DNA from: Heliocidaris erythrogramma
Lineage: Eukaryota; Echinodermata; Echinoidea; Camarodonta; Echinometridae
Assembly: GCA_025617745.1 (NCBI GenBank)
Contig: CM046854.1
Location: 56,632,258-56,696,257, forward strand
DNA length: 64,000 nt
Direction of reading: 5' to 3'
Under the pieces are notes generated by a model. That model was given only the letters and a program-made list of their open reading frames with translations. It ran no database searches and was not told the origin of the DNA. A program made the position numbers and the translations under genes. Positions 13,001 to 28,000 of the stretch are shown here, one piece after another (position 1 is the stretch's first letter; every line of letters starts with the position of its first letter).

Positions 13001-16000
13001 TGTTGCTATGGGTTCCCCGTTGGACCCCGTGCTTGCTAATATCTTTGTTGGCTTTCATGAAGCCCGCCTACATGAAAACATCACTGATCCCTGCCTTATT
13101 CCGCTCGCCTATTTTCGTCAAGCGCTGCGTGCAAGGAATTTCTTGCACAACTCAACTCGCTTCATCCGGCGCTTCGGTTTAGATGTGAGATGGAGTAGTC
13201 TAACGCCATTCCATTTTTGGATGTACTGGTTCAGAAGAGTGACGGCAAACTTCTCACGTCCGTATATCGTAAACCTACGTTTACGGGCCAGTACGCGCGA
13301 TGGGACTCGTACAGTGCTACATCGTATAAAACTGGTTTGATTAATAACTTAGTTTGTCGCGCCTTGCAAATTTGTTTTCCGTGTAAGCTCAACCCCGAAC
13401 TTCTTTGCATCAAGCAAATTCTGCGAGACAATGGTTATCCGGAGCTTGTCATTGGTCGCGTTGTGCAGCGTACCATTGATTCGCGGCTTGCCCTGTGTAT
13501 GGGCCTAATAAATGTCAAGTCTACCTCAAATTACCATGGCGAGGTAAAGTGTCTGATAAGTATGTGTGCGATATTAAGCATACAGTGTCGCGCTGTTACT
13601 TTGCCGTGGCTACGCGTTTCGTGTTCTCTACTAATAGAATGCTACCCGCAGTTCGCAAGGATATACTGCCTTCCCCCCAAATGAGCAATGTCGTTTATAA
13701 GTATCATTGTCGGTGTGAAGCCGTCTACGTTGGCCGTACATCTCATCGTCTAGCGGACCGCATTAAACAGCACGTACCCTCCGTGGTACGACAGACAGCA
13801 GCTGGTAGCCGAGCACAGCCGAAACCCTGCTCAGTTCACTATTGTTGCCCGAGCACGCAGCTCTCAGCATCTTCGCTTCTGAGAGGCGTTGTTAATTCAG
13901 TCGAGAAATCCGCTATTGTGCCGACAAAAGGAGTTTGTGCAGGCTCTTCGATTATTTAAGCGTGCCCGGATCATATCCGGGTCGCTGTACACTCCCTTCC
14001 TTGACTTTCGTATTTTCTTGTATTCTCTCATTCCCGCGTTGTGACCCGATGAGTGCAGATCGAAAAGCTTCGTCACTATGAATTTGTTAAATGTTATATG
14101 TAGTACCAATCGTCTGTTTGTTAAAAATATGCTTACAAAACCTTATAACAAAAAAACATTGAGTCAGTCAACCTCGTCTTAGATAATTTCCTGTGTTACA
14201 GTTAATTTCTGAATCTTGAAAGTCTTACTTTTAACCGTTGCCTCTGTAAAATTCCGGAGAATGAAGCCTTTGAAGTTGGAGATTCGGCATATGTATTTTC
14301 CTGTGTCATCGTCATCGACGTCGTTGATCACCAGAGAGAAGTCTTCTGTAAGGTTGTACTTGCCATATTCGTAACCAGACCCACTGACTCCGCGTGGAGG
14401 TGGGTACCAAGTGACTAGGTTTGTACCTGTCGCTAGGTCAGGACCTATGGCACAGTGTTGTTTGAAGATAAAACATGAAAGGCTAAGTTTATGGTACGAG
14501 TAAGAATGCGTCAACTTTATCGTATCCGCATTAGGCTTACAAATTAATACTATCCACAAATTACCTTTACCGGGAATCCATTAACAACATCCTGGGGACC
14601 TACTATGACTGTGCCCAGAAAAATCAGGCTTTTACAACTTATCATATTCCTTCTTGATACCTACTGCACACCTTTGTACTTGACATTATTTTTTATTAAG
14701 TTGTATTTTAACGAGTCGCTGCGGCAAAGAACACAGTGTCACACTTATTTGACCACAGAAGAAATGTGGAAACTTTCATAGAGCCTATTCCGTTAAAACA
14801 CTGTCAGACATTGAGTGACACACTGTTACCACATAAGATTTACCACACAATTAAAACCATAGGTGTATCCAGGGGGTCCAAGGGGATCATCCCCCTCCCT
14901 TGTCCATCCGCTTCAAAAAGCTATAAAAAAGCCAGTTCATCCATGGGACTTAGGGTCAAAACATGAAAAGGGAGGCCTACCCTAATATAAAGTTGGTTTT
15001 AAAACAAGCAGAAACATAAATAAACAGATCAATGAAATTTGATCAAAATCCGATAAGAATTAAAAGTTATGAACTGTTGAAGTTGTAACCAATCAAACAC
15101 AAATAGGCAACTCAGTGATATATTATCTCCCATTTGCTCTGGGGTAAAAAAAATCCTGAATTTCCATTTTCTCTCTCTAAAAAATAATCATACATGCATC
15201 CTAGATATAATCATTGCAAATAATATATGTTTTTACACATAACCCATATGAAACAATCTATTGCTTTATCAATGTAAAGTATTTTGTTCAAGCTTTCAGT
15301 ATTTTGTCTCTCTCATTTTAATTTTCTGCTTTCATTCAAATCAACTGATTACCGGGGTCGACTTCCCCTTTAATCCACGCAAAAGTGACGTTAATTTTTG
15401 GATTTATGCCTCACGCAGCCGTTCCAAACCGACTGATTCTTGGGGATCTGGTGTAGCTTTTTGGGGGGCTGTTTTTTTTTGTGTGTGTTTTTTGTATTTT
15501 TTTGTTTGTTTGTTTTTTGTTTTCTTTTGTTTTTTGTTTGTTTATTGTTTTTTTGGGGGATGTTTTGTTTTTTTTTTTTTTTGTTTTTTTTTTTTTTTGG
15601 GGGGGGGTCCGGTCTATTGTCGATCTGATGTATATCTCGTTGGGGCGACTAGGGTATGAGGATGATGTTATTTTTGTTCGGTCTGTTGTCGGTCTAAGGT
15701 CGGTCTTTCTGGTGTGACTGCAAAGAGTTACACATACCTTTGAGCCAGAAGACAGCTAATGGTTCTCCCTTGAACTGACACTTCAGCATCCCGTCATATC
15801 CTCGAAGAAACACGGGCCTGACATCGACGATCACCAAATCCTCAGGTATTTCTAGAAAGTGGTAGATGTTAACATTCATATTGAATCCTATTATTTTATA
15901 TAAAAAATGACAGTTGAACATAATATGACACAATTATCATAACGGCTTGTGGAAATGAATAATAACCACATCCTGATAGAAAAAAATAAGAGTTGAGACT

Positions 16001-19000
16001 GGAAGGTCATGACAGTATTAAGACTAAAAATGCTGATCTATGCGTGTAAGCATCACTACACATTACAGGTACATGTATATATCCTATGTCTGTCCGATAG
16101 AAAATTCATATTCAGACAGTTACATGCTCTACTATAAGTCAACACTATATACCGAAGACACTCAAATTCAATTTTCTATGTAGAAGAGTCTACGGTAAAA
16201 TATCTTAGTCGGGCTTGATAAGGCCTTCTAATAATACTTTTGAAGTCACGTGTCGGAAATAACGAAAGGTTTGTTTTAGGGTACATGACCGAACCGAGCA
16301 AACCAACGATTGATTTTAATCCTGATATCGGTTTGAAATGTAGAGGCACACATTTTTGCCAAAAGGATTTAGGCCACCATTTAATAATTATTTAATAGTT
16401 TGGATCTCTTTAGATATGTAGGCGCTAGGCCAGTCAAAGTATCAATGTCTGGCAGAAAAATCGGTTTAGAAAGTGGGTAAACAAGAACAGAACGTTTATT
16501 CACACAGAAATAGGGTGAAATTTTAATAGTTATGTTCACACGAAGTACATAGCATCGATGCTATGTAAGTTTCAAACTATTTCCAGTACGTTCAGACAGG
16601 CCATTATCGACTTGCTTCTATCACCCACTCGTGACTATTCATCGCTCACTCGCTGCCAAAACAATAATTACTGCGCCACACAGAGTGACCAAAGTATAAC
16701 TGGTAAGCATGGTCAAACGCACGGAAGTTTGTGCACAGGGGTCATATCATGCGAAGCTTTTGTTTTGAATATTTTATTTGTCTTCATAAATCAACATAAT
16801 AACACAATAACAATTAATTTGTAATATCGATAATATAGGTTTTCCCGGTCAATTTCGCAGATTTGTCATTCAATTTGATAAGGGAGTCATTCAAATTCGC
16901 GAAAAAGATCTGTGCCATGAAATTTATCATTCAAATTCATTTTGAGGTCATTCAAATTCGCACTTCGGTCAAGACATTTAGCGTTTACATCATTCAAATT
17001 CAAATATGCGTGGAGAGCATTCAAATTCGCTACCTCGCTTGGAAGCGTCTTTTCGAGCATTCAAATTCGCACGTGGGCATTCGAATTCGTAATGAGTTCA
17101 TTCAATTTAGCATGTATTTAGCGTTTGTGTGTTTTTGCCCAACATGACATAGGCCTACTATACAAAGGAATCATTATATATATAACATAATTCATGATAA
17201 CTACATGTACGTTATGAATAACATTTTTCAGAGTATACATTGACAGCCAACACAGTGACACACTCACTATATATATATATATAGTTAGACATGAAAAAAA
17301 AACAGATTATGAAAAAGAATAAAAATCAATCAAGAAAATAAATGAAAAAAGAAAAGATTATGAAAAAGAATAAAAATCAATCAAGAAAATCTGGAATTCT
17401 GCAGGCACTATAAACGTTAGAAATGAAGAACAAAAATTCCTAGAACTAAATTTCAAAATGATGATAAATCAGAAGAAAATAAAATAAAAATAATAAATCA
17501 GAATAAAAATAAAAGAATGTTATTGGTAATAGAAAAACACACCCATGTGTGCAGAAAACTCATAAGGAAAGAATGAAAATACCAAATAATTATCAAATGA
17601 CAAAATTTACTGGAACTACATTTGATTTTGAATGCTCAACGTGTTAAGTTGAATGATCCGAAATGAAATTGAATGCTGGAATAACAGTATTGCGCAATTC
17701 CCTTGCCATTCTTTGCTAAATTGAATGAACGTTTTGCGAACTAGGTGCATTTAGTGCGAATTTGATTGACAAAAACTTAGATTCAAATGACATAAATACA
17801 AATTCGAATGATATGAAAATGAATTTGAATTACAAATCGGCTGTGCGCGATCTAAATCCTTGAAATTGAATGCACGCAAAATGAAATTGACTGACGATCT
17901 TACGAAATTGACCGGGAAAACTTATACAATCAACTATCAAATACATGTGTTATAATATTTAATTTTAAATAAACCTTGTACATGTCAAAATTGACTGAAC
18001 TCCAATCTTATACCAAAATAAAACACATGCACACTATTCTCTGGAAAGCACACGTAAATCAATATCTAAAGACCACATCATATATGTGACCAGCAGGCAC
18101 CACAAAACCACAAAAAAGTTGCCAGATATATTTATTTTTAGTTAAGGTATGATTCTGAAAGAGCAGATTCTATTCTCAGCTTTAAATTGATATATAGCTC
18201 ATTAGCATTGGACGTTCATAACTCAATGTTCAAAGAGAAGAATGCACAGTCCCTACGCCACCGGGCGGCCGTGGGAAAAGTCAGGATTGCATAAGCCCCA
18301 TTCACTCGTACACAAAGTTTGTGCGTCGAACGCGTCCGCTGGACTAAGTGGGATTACATTCCGAATGCACGAAGCCGACCGAATCTCGCACGAGAGCTCG
18401 AGCTCAGGTGGAGCGTACATGTTTGTGCAGCGACCAGTCTATCCGAGGTTTGCGCCCCGAGGGGCAACGGCATGATCAGGTAACGATCACGGTGCCCTCT
18501 CGCGGCATTAAAACGTCCACAATCTGCGGTTGAGTATCCCTTTAATAAGGGTTTAAAGTTTGCAGTCTATTGAAGCACTCTGACTTGCAAAGTGTTGCGC
18601 TAAGGTGTATTTGCTATATTTGTTTGCAGATGCTTTTCTGCATTTATTCCATAATCAATGTAAACAACAGTTGCTTTCAAACGTAACATATAATGGATGA
18701 GGCGATAAACTTACATAGAAATAACTGAGTGTTACATCATGAATGCAAACCATCTTTCAGTGATAATAATATTATATACACGTACCAATAATACAGTGAG
18801 TATGGATATTTATTTATTTATTTATTTATTTATTTATTTTTGATATTTATACAGGGTGGCTCATATCACCAATTTGGTGGTCTTCCATGAGGCCCTGTTT
18901 GGTAACAATAAAACAAATAACATCAACAATAATCAATATATATAAATACACAAGCATAAACACGTATAATACACATTAATCGGTATCCTCATTAGCTAAG

Positions 19001-22000
19001 TAATCATTCAGTAATATTCATTGACTATTTACAAGAATGTTCGAATTTTAAATTAAAAATTATTAGCATTGTAAACTGAAATATCAAATTAAAATATGGA
19101 TGATAACCACACATCAAAATGAGGGGAAAATAACTGATTAACAACACATATACCAAAGAAGTTGCTATGCATAATATCCCCATATAGTTCACAGCTTACA
19201 TCTCCTCTGCAGATAGCAGAGCTTTTAGAGTGTATTTGAAACTGTTTAAAGTAGGCAACATTTTGATAGAAGTTTCAAGTTGGTTCCATACTGCAATTCA
19301 GTTATTAGGGGACTATGTTTGTATGTGTCCGTCCTAAATTTAGGTACACGCAATGTTTCTCTTACAGCATGTCTTGTGCTGTGATCATGTAGAGAGCTGA
19401 CATGTTGTAAATCTTTTTTTTTTATAATTCTGGTGCCACGCCATGCATTGCTTTATACATCATCACTGAACGTCCAAACTGGAAACGTGTCTGAATAGGC
19501 ATTCCACCTAACCGACTAAACATATCTTTTGAGGATATAATTCTATATAAAACATTTGATGATATAGGTACAATTATTTACAAAATGCAGAGGGCAAAAC
19601 TATCATAAGCAAATGCTTAAGACGATAGCAACCCAGAATTGCATGCGTATAGATGAGGATTCAGGAAATATATATAGAAAGAATTTGCCATATTGTAAAT
19701 TCAAGAAAATTGCATACATTGAGATTCACTTATAACTCGCCATATTGTAATTTTAAGGGAATTGCATATATCTGTGTCGTGAGTGCGCAGGTGCAAAGTG
19801 CATATAGCTGGGGATTATGGTTTTGCAGAGAATGTAATTGTATGGAGGGAAATTGAGTTTGGTTTAAGGATAACAAGGAATACAGGACAATCAGGGGTCG
19901 ATATTCAAAGCAATCATTTATGGTTGTAATGTAGCAGCAGATGTTTCTTCATTAGAGTTTTAAAAGAAGGTGACAAAAGGAGGATTAGAACTCAATGAAA
20001 ATTTCTATGAAGGGTTTATCAGATTGTCCTAAAACTTGGCATACTAACTAGACATATCCTGTTCATCATAGTGCACAAGTATCAATGCAAGAACTTACTC
20101 CGGTTAAAATTTATGGGAGATTAAAATGAGACAAGTATTCAGGGTCGTGAAAAAGAAAAGTAATACAACAAAATCCAGAGAAGACACACATAAGTCTGAT
20201 AAAAACTGTAAAAAAAAACACTTTTAGATTGTTTGGTGCCTCCAAATTTTTAGATTACTTAGAAAAATGTATACTTTTTCAGGAAATACCCAAACTAAAA
20301 TTTGACCATGCCAACCGAAACACATTGATTGAGCTCTAACTGAAATCACACAGTGCGACTTTTTGGTGGTTTTGTGGTGCCTGGTCACAAATATAAAAAA
20401 GAAAAAGATAAAAAGAAGGAACCCCCCCCCCCCCCCAAAAAAAAAAAAAAAAAAAAATTCCTTACCACACAGTATACACAGTAGCCTACTTACCCCTACA
20501 TCACATACATTACATTACAGTACCAGATGAAATAGAATGATAATAGAAAAAGTAGGGAAGAGGGTACATCACATGAATACATGCATTGCCTTATATTATA
20601 GCACCACATGAAACAGACAGAATTATAATAGTAGCGAGTGAAGATAGCAGCGATTGCGCTCACATTACAAATAGTCACAAGCGCGGTGGGTGGTCTACCG
20701 CAAAGCGTCGATGCTTTGTTGCTGGATCCTGAGATTTACTCCTGCTAAACTCGCTGCCAGAATAGTTTGGAAACCTAGCTCCAACTCGCTTCTATCTCGT
20801 GACTATCTGCGTTCAGACAGCGTTTGGTCTTAAAACTATCTGGTCATCACCAAAATAGTCTCGAAACCTAGATAGCATCGATGATATCGCTCTACGTGTG
20901 AACGTACCTAATGATATTGAATTAGGGGATCGGTCAATGGGTTAGTCATAACTGTATAAATCCTCAGCTGCATTTCCATTTCTTTGGAGACGGTCCCTGA
21001 CCGTATTGTTCGGATTAATGAAATTCATACAGGTGTCCCGTCTGGTATGCAAACAGTTCCAATATTAGTATTTGTAGCTATGTCTGGCAAGCCTGCGGCA
21101 AGCTTTCAGGCTGTCAAGAACAACCTTTGTTTGAAAGGTATGCATAAAATTTGCATACATTACCGAAGCGGTCTATTCAACAAGCGTTTCTTTGGGGGCC
21201 TGAATTACTCGTATGTGCCCCAGTGCCGTATATAGATAGAGTCTGGCCAACTCGGCTCCAGTTGGGTAACAGCATGGCGCATATTCCTTTGTTGCAAGCT
21301 TACATAACAAATAAACGCCATGTTGCTACCCAACTGAAACCGAGTTGGCCAGACTCTGTCTATATACGGCACTGATGTGCCCTATAAAGCACCCCCTCCA
21401 GTGTTCAGGATGTGATTTGATCTATAGTGGTACAGGCCACTGACCTCTACCACCTGGACGGGTCATCGCCCATTCCCACGCGTGCGAGCACTTGAAGTGG
21501 ACGCGGCCATGTTACTCTTCCGAGAGTGATGTGGTTTATTACACGTTACGCACTGAACATCTGTACTTGCCTGCGCGTTTTGACCATGGGCGTCCGCATG
21601 ATTCTACACAAATCTGTATTCCAGCTTTCTCGCGCGTTGATTTTTCAGAAGTGCAACATGGCGGACCACGACTTCACTTCTCTGAGCCAATGAAACGTCC
21701 AGGTCGTAGAGGTAAGTGGTACAGGCTCTCTGGTGTATACATGCACAGACCCAGGGGTTGATCTTAGGCTTCTTACGGAAAGTTTTGTCACCGTTTTCAC
21801 CGCGGCCAAAGTTAAAAAGGCCGATTAGCGGGATTTACTCCCGGATCTTGTCATATCCATCGGCGACTCTATAAGTCGCGTCTATGGTATAGCGACATTA
21901 AGGGAGGTTCCTAAACGTAATGAGACTTAAATTGTTACTCATCAATAAAAACCAGATAAACGTAAACACACAAGCGTACACGAATGCACACCCACGCACA

Positions 22001-25000
22001 CGTACCGCCACCCATACACCCTCTTAGTATATACATGTACAATATGACACACTTGGCCTCCTTTTATTTCAAAATCCTTGGTCCGCTGATGATAGTTGTC
22101 CGTGTGATAATAGATTGGTCAAATTCTGACCGGTAAAAGGTTGAATTTTCAAGGCAGAAGGAATAATCTTTTCCGAAGCGCCATGTCTTCGCTAGTCTTA
22201 TGCTAGTCTTAAGACAAAATCCGATTTCAGTGCGCTCAAAAGCAGCACTTTTGGTTGTGAAGCTTGATTAGGGTATATAAAATGATTTTAGCTACGGAGC
22301 TCTCTCGAAATATGTCCGTAACCATGGTAACACGCAAATATTCATTTCATAACTCTTTATTACAGAATTATTTCTATTTTTTCGACTCAAATTATGAAAG
22401 ACCTCTTTGTTTCAGTTTTAACCAAAGAAAAAAAATAAAGAGTTCTCGTGGCAATACTAAGTTCATTTTCGCTGTTTTCGGCATATGGGTGCTGGTTTTC
22501 GGCCACATGCACAATCTCAATGGGGCGGTCTCGCGCTGAGCAATAGGTCAATATTGTGCATCATATTTTTAAAATTTTACTTGTGCCATATCTATGGAAA
22601 ACATTGTTATATTTTGTTATTATTGTATTCATATTATATAATGCACTAGAGTATTATGTAAATTATGTTAATATAATCAAAAACAGCAATAAAATCTGAA
22701 TCTGAATCTGAAAATGCCAGCGGTCCAAGCAAGTGTTAATGACTTTTATTACTGTTTGCAGAGGTTTATTACTGAACATTCATTCACAAACTGAACAAAA
22801 ATGTATTTTTTCAGATTCATGTCACTCGGTAATTTATTAGACAGGGAAGGCCTACCAAGAGGGAAAGATTGTAATATCATTCTTATTCCCCGATGCAATC
22901 GTACAGTGAGTCTGTGATCCTTTATTACATGAGGACAAATTTATTTGTTTCGGAGAAGTATTTCGATTTTAAATATAAGATATGTCATATCTAAGTTAGT
23001 CACATGGTAACCTTAAATAAAATGTACTCGCAGTCTGTTTGCTTATTAGCCAATCCCTTCTATTTTGCGGCGGCAAATCAATTGTTAGAAGCATGAAGAC
23101 TGATGGAGAAAACAGGAGAGTAAAAATATATGTCATTCGTGACTGTAAAAACACCTAGGAATGAGTAGAACGCAGTGGCGGATCTACGGGGGCGGATCTA
23201 CGGGGGGTTTAGGGGGTTTAAATCCCCCCTTGGGCTGCCAAGTAATTTTTTTTTGTTTTTATGGTCTCCATTGCGTTAGTATATGCCAGGAAAACATCAC
23301 TTACGGGGGTTCAAAATAGCAACAAAAAAAAATCGGCTCGCCGCTACGCGGCTCGCGGGTTAGGTTAGGGTTAGTCGATGCCAGGAAATGCCAGGAAAAC
23401 ATCATTTACGGGGGTTCAAAATAGCAAAAAAATCGGCTCGCAGACATCGCCGCTTCGCGGCTTGTGGAAGATGCTCCGCATCGTCGTTGGGTCAAACCAC
23501 CCCCCCCCCCCCTAGGAAAAAAGATAGATCCGCGCCTGGAACGCTTTACCAACGATTCGGCTGCGTTTTTCATTTGATTTTCTGGCTGAAATGCAGCTCC
23601 TTTTACAGTGACTGTTATCCAAGCAAGTTATGGCCCCTTATTATATTATTTAAAAAATCATTTGATGTACCTATAAACAGGCCCTGTATTTTTTAAATTA
23701 TAAGTGATGATATGATCTCGATAATTTCATCTGACAACAAATTTATGCTTCGTAGGAAATTATATAACCCGAAAAGATTGTTTATATCATATTGGATGAC
23801 GGCCATTTTGGATTTTTGCATTTTACGCGACCACCTTTAAAAATTCGCTAGGGCTCCTCGACTAATATTGATAAGTAGGCCAAAAGGAGTGTTCATGCCA
23901 AATTTGGTGCTTTTGTCCGCTCTATCAGGAAAATTTCCTTAAGTGACCCTACTATGCCGACTTAACTTAATGTTAGCGGAATTTAACAGAAGGCTCTGCC
24001 GACTTAACTTACAGTTACAGTAAACTGAAGCTCCTAATGGCCCCATCTTTTAACAGGATTTGAAAAGTGCCTGTGCCTCTCATTTTCCCATCATGCCCCA
24101 TTCTAGTTTGTAGAAGCTTAGATTGTGCCTGTAGGCAATGGCCACATTTGCAAAGTCAAAAATAATAATTTGAAATATAAAATGTGCCTATTGTCCAAAC
24201 AAGCTGTTTGTCAAAATGCAAATAAAATGTAATTCAACTGTATGGCGCTGTTCAAGTTCTACCAGTTTAATGCCACTTTAACAGCGAAAATGAACAGAAT
24301 CCTAATGCCTCCCCGATTTTATAAGTCTTAACAACCAATACACCGCAATCTTCTAAAACCTATTTTTCTCGTATCTTATCTCTGACCAAAAGTCTTTTCT
24401 ATAACAGAATCATTACCTCAACCTCTCCGAGCAAGTAAATAAATTTCAAATACAAAATAGGCACATGGTTTCTGTCCTCTCAAATGGACGTGGCTAACAA
24501 CCCAATAAATAGTCCGGGGGCGTCAAATGAAATATTCACAAGAATCTATAAGTTCCAAAATCCTGAACTGATTGCAAAAACATCTCTTGTTAACACGGAT
24601 GTCACTAATAATGTATGCAAACTGGATTCCAAGAGGTGTTGTGGTCTAATGGATAAGTCACCGGACTGCAGATCACGGGGCTCAAGTCCCTGCCACGGCA
24701 CTAACGTCCTTTGGCAAGACATTAATCTACATTTGCCACACTCGACCCAGGTGTAGTAAGTGGGTACCTGGTAGGATTTATTCCTTGAATGTACTGAGCG
24801 CTACGGTTGCCATGCTAAAGCCGGGGTAAAAATATGCAGGGCCCTCAGGGAGAACAGTATTTATTACTGATAAGGCTACCCTGGGTATTATAAGCATTGA
24901 GGCTCATTTATAAAAAGGCAGGTGCATGGAATAGCTCGTCACTAGGTGCTCAGAGAATATATGTGCATAAATTTGTATATATTACAGAAGCAGTCTATTG

Positions 25001-28000
25001 AAAGACATAAAAAATTCATATTTGAATAATCTTTCTACAAAAATCGTTTTAGCTCACAGAGTAGCAACTACACTTATAGTACTACAAATTTAGATACTTT
25101 ATTTGACTACAACAAATACTATGATGGTTGAAACGAGGATAATTATGAACTGCGACTTTCCACTGCTGTGAACAGTGAAAATGCACTGCAGATCATGGGC
25201 GTCAATCCTCACAGGAATTCTATTGAAGTGGGGGGACACACCTGGATGCAACAATAGGGTGCCCACCCCCTCCCCCCCCCCCCCCCCCCTTGAATAGAAT
25301 TCCTGTGAGGTTTGACGCCCATGCTGCAGATCAAATAATTCCTCTAAAATACACCAAGACGTCCAAGCTCCAAACATATATGGTGAAATATGAAAGAATG
25401 TAACTTCCAAACACCATTTCTCTTGAATAGATTTACAGGCGACAAGTATTCAATTTTATACAATTTTTTTTATCAGATACAGTACCATAATCTTACTTAC
25501 GCCTGTCCAAAATGCATCGCGAGCGGATGAATTACTCATGTGTGCCCTTGTCGCAATGTGACTTCATTCCCCTTTTTTGTAATTAGGGTAGATGAACTCT
25601 CATAAACAGCAGCTTGCAACTTGAATGGATTTGGTTGTTAAGTAAACTGACCCCGATTTCTGTAGGGAAATCTCTAAACCAGGTGTGTGTTCATTTGTTT
25701 GATGAGAGATGAATTGGATGTGGTAAGGTTTTGCTATAGAAGAGAGGTTAGAGCATACTGATAGTATGAGAGGAGAGTTCAGATGCTACTCAATTTTGGA
25801 GAAGGAAGGTTGTGTGTGGTTTGGGGAGGAAGAGAGAAGGCAACAGAGGTGAAATTGCAAACTTAGCCACCTGTATTTTGGCAGCCATGTTAAGCAATGC
25901 TCTGCACCTTGGAGTTGCAGGCAGCACAGGTCAGGAGAAGCCTTCACCACCCCCTACTTGCTGACTGTTTTATGAACTGGACGAGCTGGGCTCGTATCGT
26001 AGATCGTATGTACCTCGTATCGACTGGTATCTACTCGTACCAATCATCGCCGGTTTCTTCGTGTACGTAGTACCATGCAACAGCTGATGGTATCACACGT
26101 ATGTTCGTTGAATACACGACCAGTAGGCGCTTCGTGGGTGCCGACATTTGACAGAATGTGCGGGCGCTGGCGCGAGAGGCCGCTGATTATTTGCCGATTC
26201 TACTTAATAAGGTCACATGAGGGCGCAAACAACATGTTTTGTATTTTTACTTTCCAGTGCTTCAAAAAATGGTTTAAAATTCCAAATTAAGTAGTTGAAA
26301 TGGGTTAGGCATGTTATAGTTCAGGATGCGTGTATTTCTGTGACCAAACCTTCAATATAATAAATTTAAATCATCCATGTCGCACATTTAAGCTCATTTC
26401 CCGATCATCACTCGTGAGGGAAGGTCATTAACATCTCCATTGTCATAATACTAAACATTAATACTCCATAATTCATGAAAGCAATTTTTTTCACAAAGGG
26501 GCAAAATATTTGATTTCTAGGGATATATACCATTCTGAGGGAGAAATTGTGCTAGACATTTTTCATTCGGCGCACGTCTTTCGAATTAAACCCTTTTTAT
26601 GTATCATGAGTGCACGTAATTGTAATGCCAAATGCATCGCCAATAAGAGATGAAGATGAGCCATCCCTCGTCAGAGAAGATGAGCCACCCCCCTTCAGAG
26701 TGGAAAATGAGCCAACCCTCATCAGAGATGAACCACCGCTCATCACAGATGAAGATGAGCCATCCCTCATCAGAGAAATGAGCCACCCCCTTCAGCGTTG
26801 AAAATGAGCCACCTCTCCAAATAGAGGAAGATGAGCCATCCCCCATCCGAGGTGAAGATGTGTCAACCCTCATCATAGATGGAGGTGAGCCAACCCTCAT
26901 CAGAGATGAAGATGGGCCAACCCTCATCAGAGATGTAGATAAACCACCCCTCATCACAGATAAAGATGAGCCAGCCCTCATCAGAGATGGAGATAAGCCA
27001 CCCCCCCCCCCCTTGACGGCATTCCCCTTACCCAAAGCCCCAAATCATGTGGCATATATTTTTTTCTTGACTTGATTTATCAACTCAATTACTCTTACTA
27101 ACTTAGCATGGACTACTAGCATGGACCTAGTACTAGTAGGTCCATGCTCTAGTAATACAATAAAAGTTTTTTCTTCTCCTTATCAGCAAACTTTTGGACC
27201 TCAGGTTTGGGGTTTCCATGAGGGTCTATCTAGTGTCTGAGTAGTGGATAATATTAGTAGGCCTCATGCCTTTTCGGTCACAAGATCTAAATATTGTACA
27301 TAGCTGGAGTTAGAATAGATTGGAAGCAATCATATAATACTGATTTAAGTAATACTAAGTTGTAGGGAATCTATCTCGTCCATCAAATCGACTGTACAAT
27401 TAAATATGTCTGTGGTGAGTGATCTGGCAAGTCTTGTTGTAGTTGTATGATCTATTTTCTCTCTCTCACTGTAATGATTTATCTCTACCGTATATGTAGT
27501 TATATGTACGCTCTATGCCGCAGGTATGGAACGGTACGCAGTACCGTACCTGGATGGATTGGTTTTGCCTTTAAAAAAAACATGAAAGAGTCGATATCGA
27601 AATAAAAACATATATATTTTTTAATAAAAATTTGTATCCCATTGTTGCTCATTTTACAGCATGTAAAATACGGTATAGATATGTAACGAACGGATACATG
27701 GTCAGCACACTTGAACTTTTCTGAAAAATTAACTTGTTTTCCCGTGCTGGCTACGTCAATGTCGTACTTGCCCCTCGGCTAAAAATGGTGAAAATATCTA
27801 GATTACATATCCATCGATCACAGAAATAAAAAAAATACAAATATTATCCGATGAAAATGGGCACACAATTAATTCATGATTATTCATAAAGTTTGAAAAC
27901 ATTTATACATTCCAAAATTAAAGTTATTTTTGATATATTTATGTGACATAATAATTCTGTATGTTTATGACCACATATGACTACATGTTCATAACTTGTG

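Noticed and set aside
15261-15717. Phe/Val/Cys-rich frames resembling membrane proteins
   Set aside because: They translate a T/G low-complexity tract; no gene structure.
16863-17147. 94-residue frame with repeated IQIR-type peptides
   Set aside because: It is a by-product of the CATTCAAATTCG motif array at the end of a TIR element.
21649-21718. AACATGGCGGACC with a start codon and a GTAAGT donor, possible first exon
   Set aside because: The first ATG reaches a stop after 11 codons and the next gives only MKRPGRR before the donor; no downstream exon found.
26604-27035. Long open frames on both strands with repeated SLMRVG or EPTLIRDE peptides
   Set aside because: They follow the minisatellite period and change frame with unit length; no start context, splice site or domain supports a protein.
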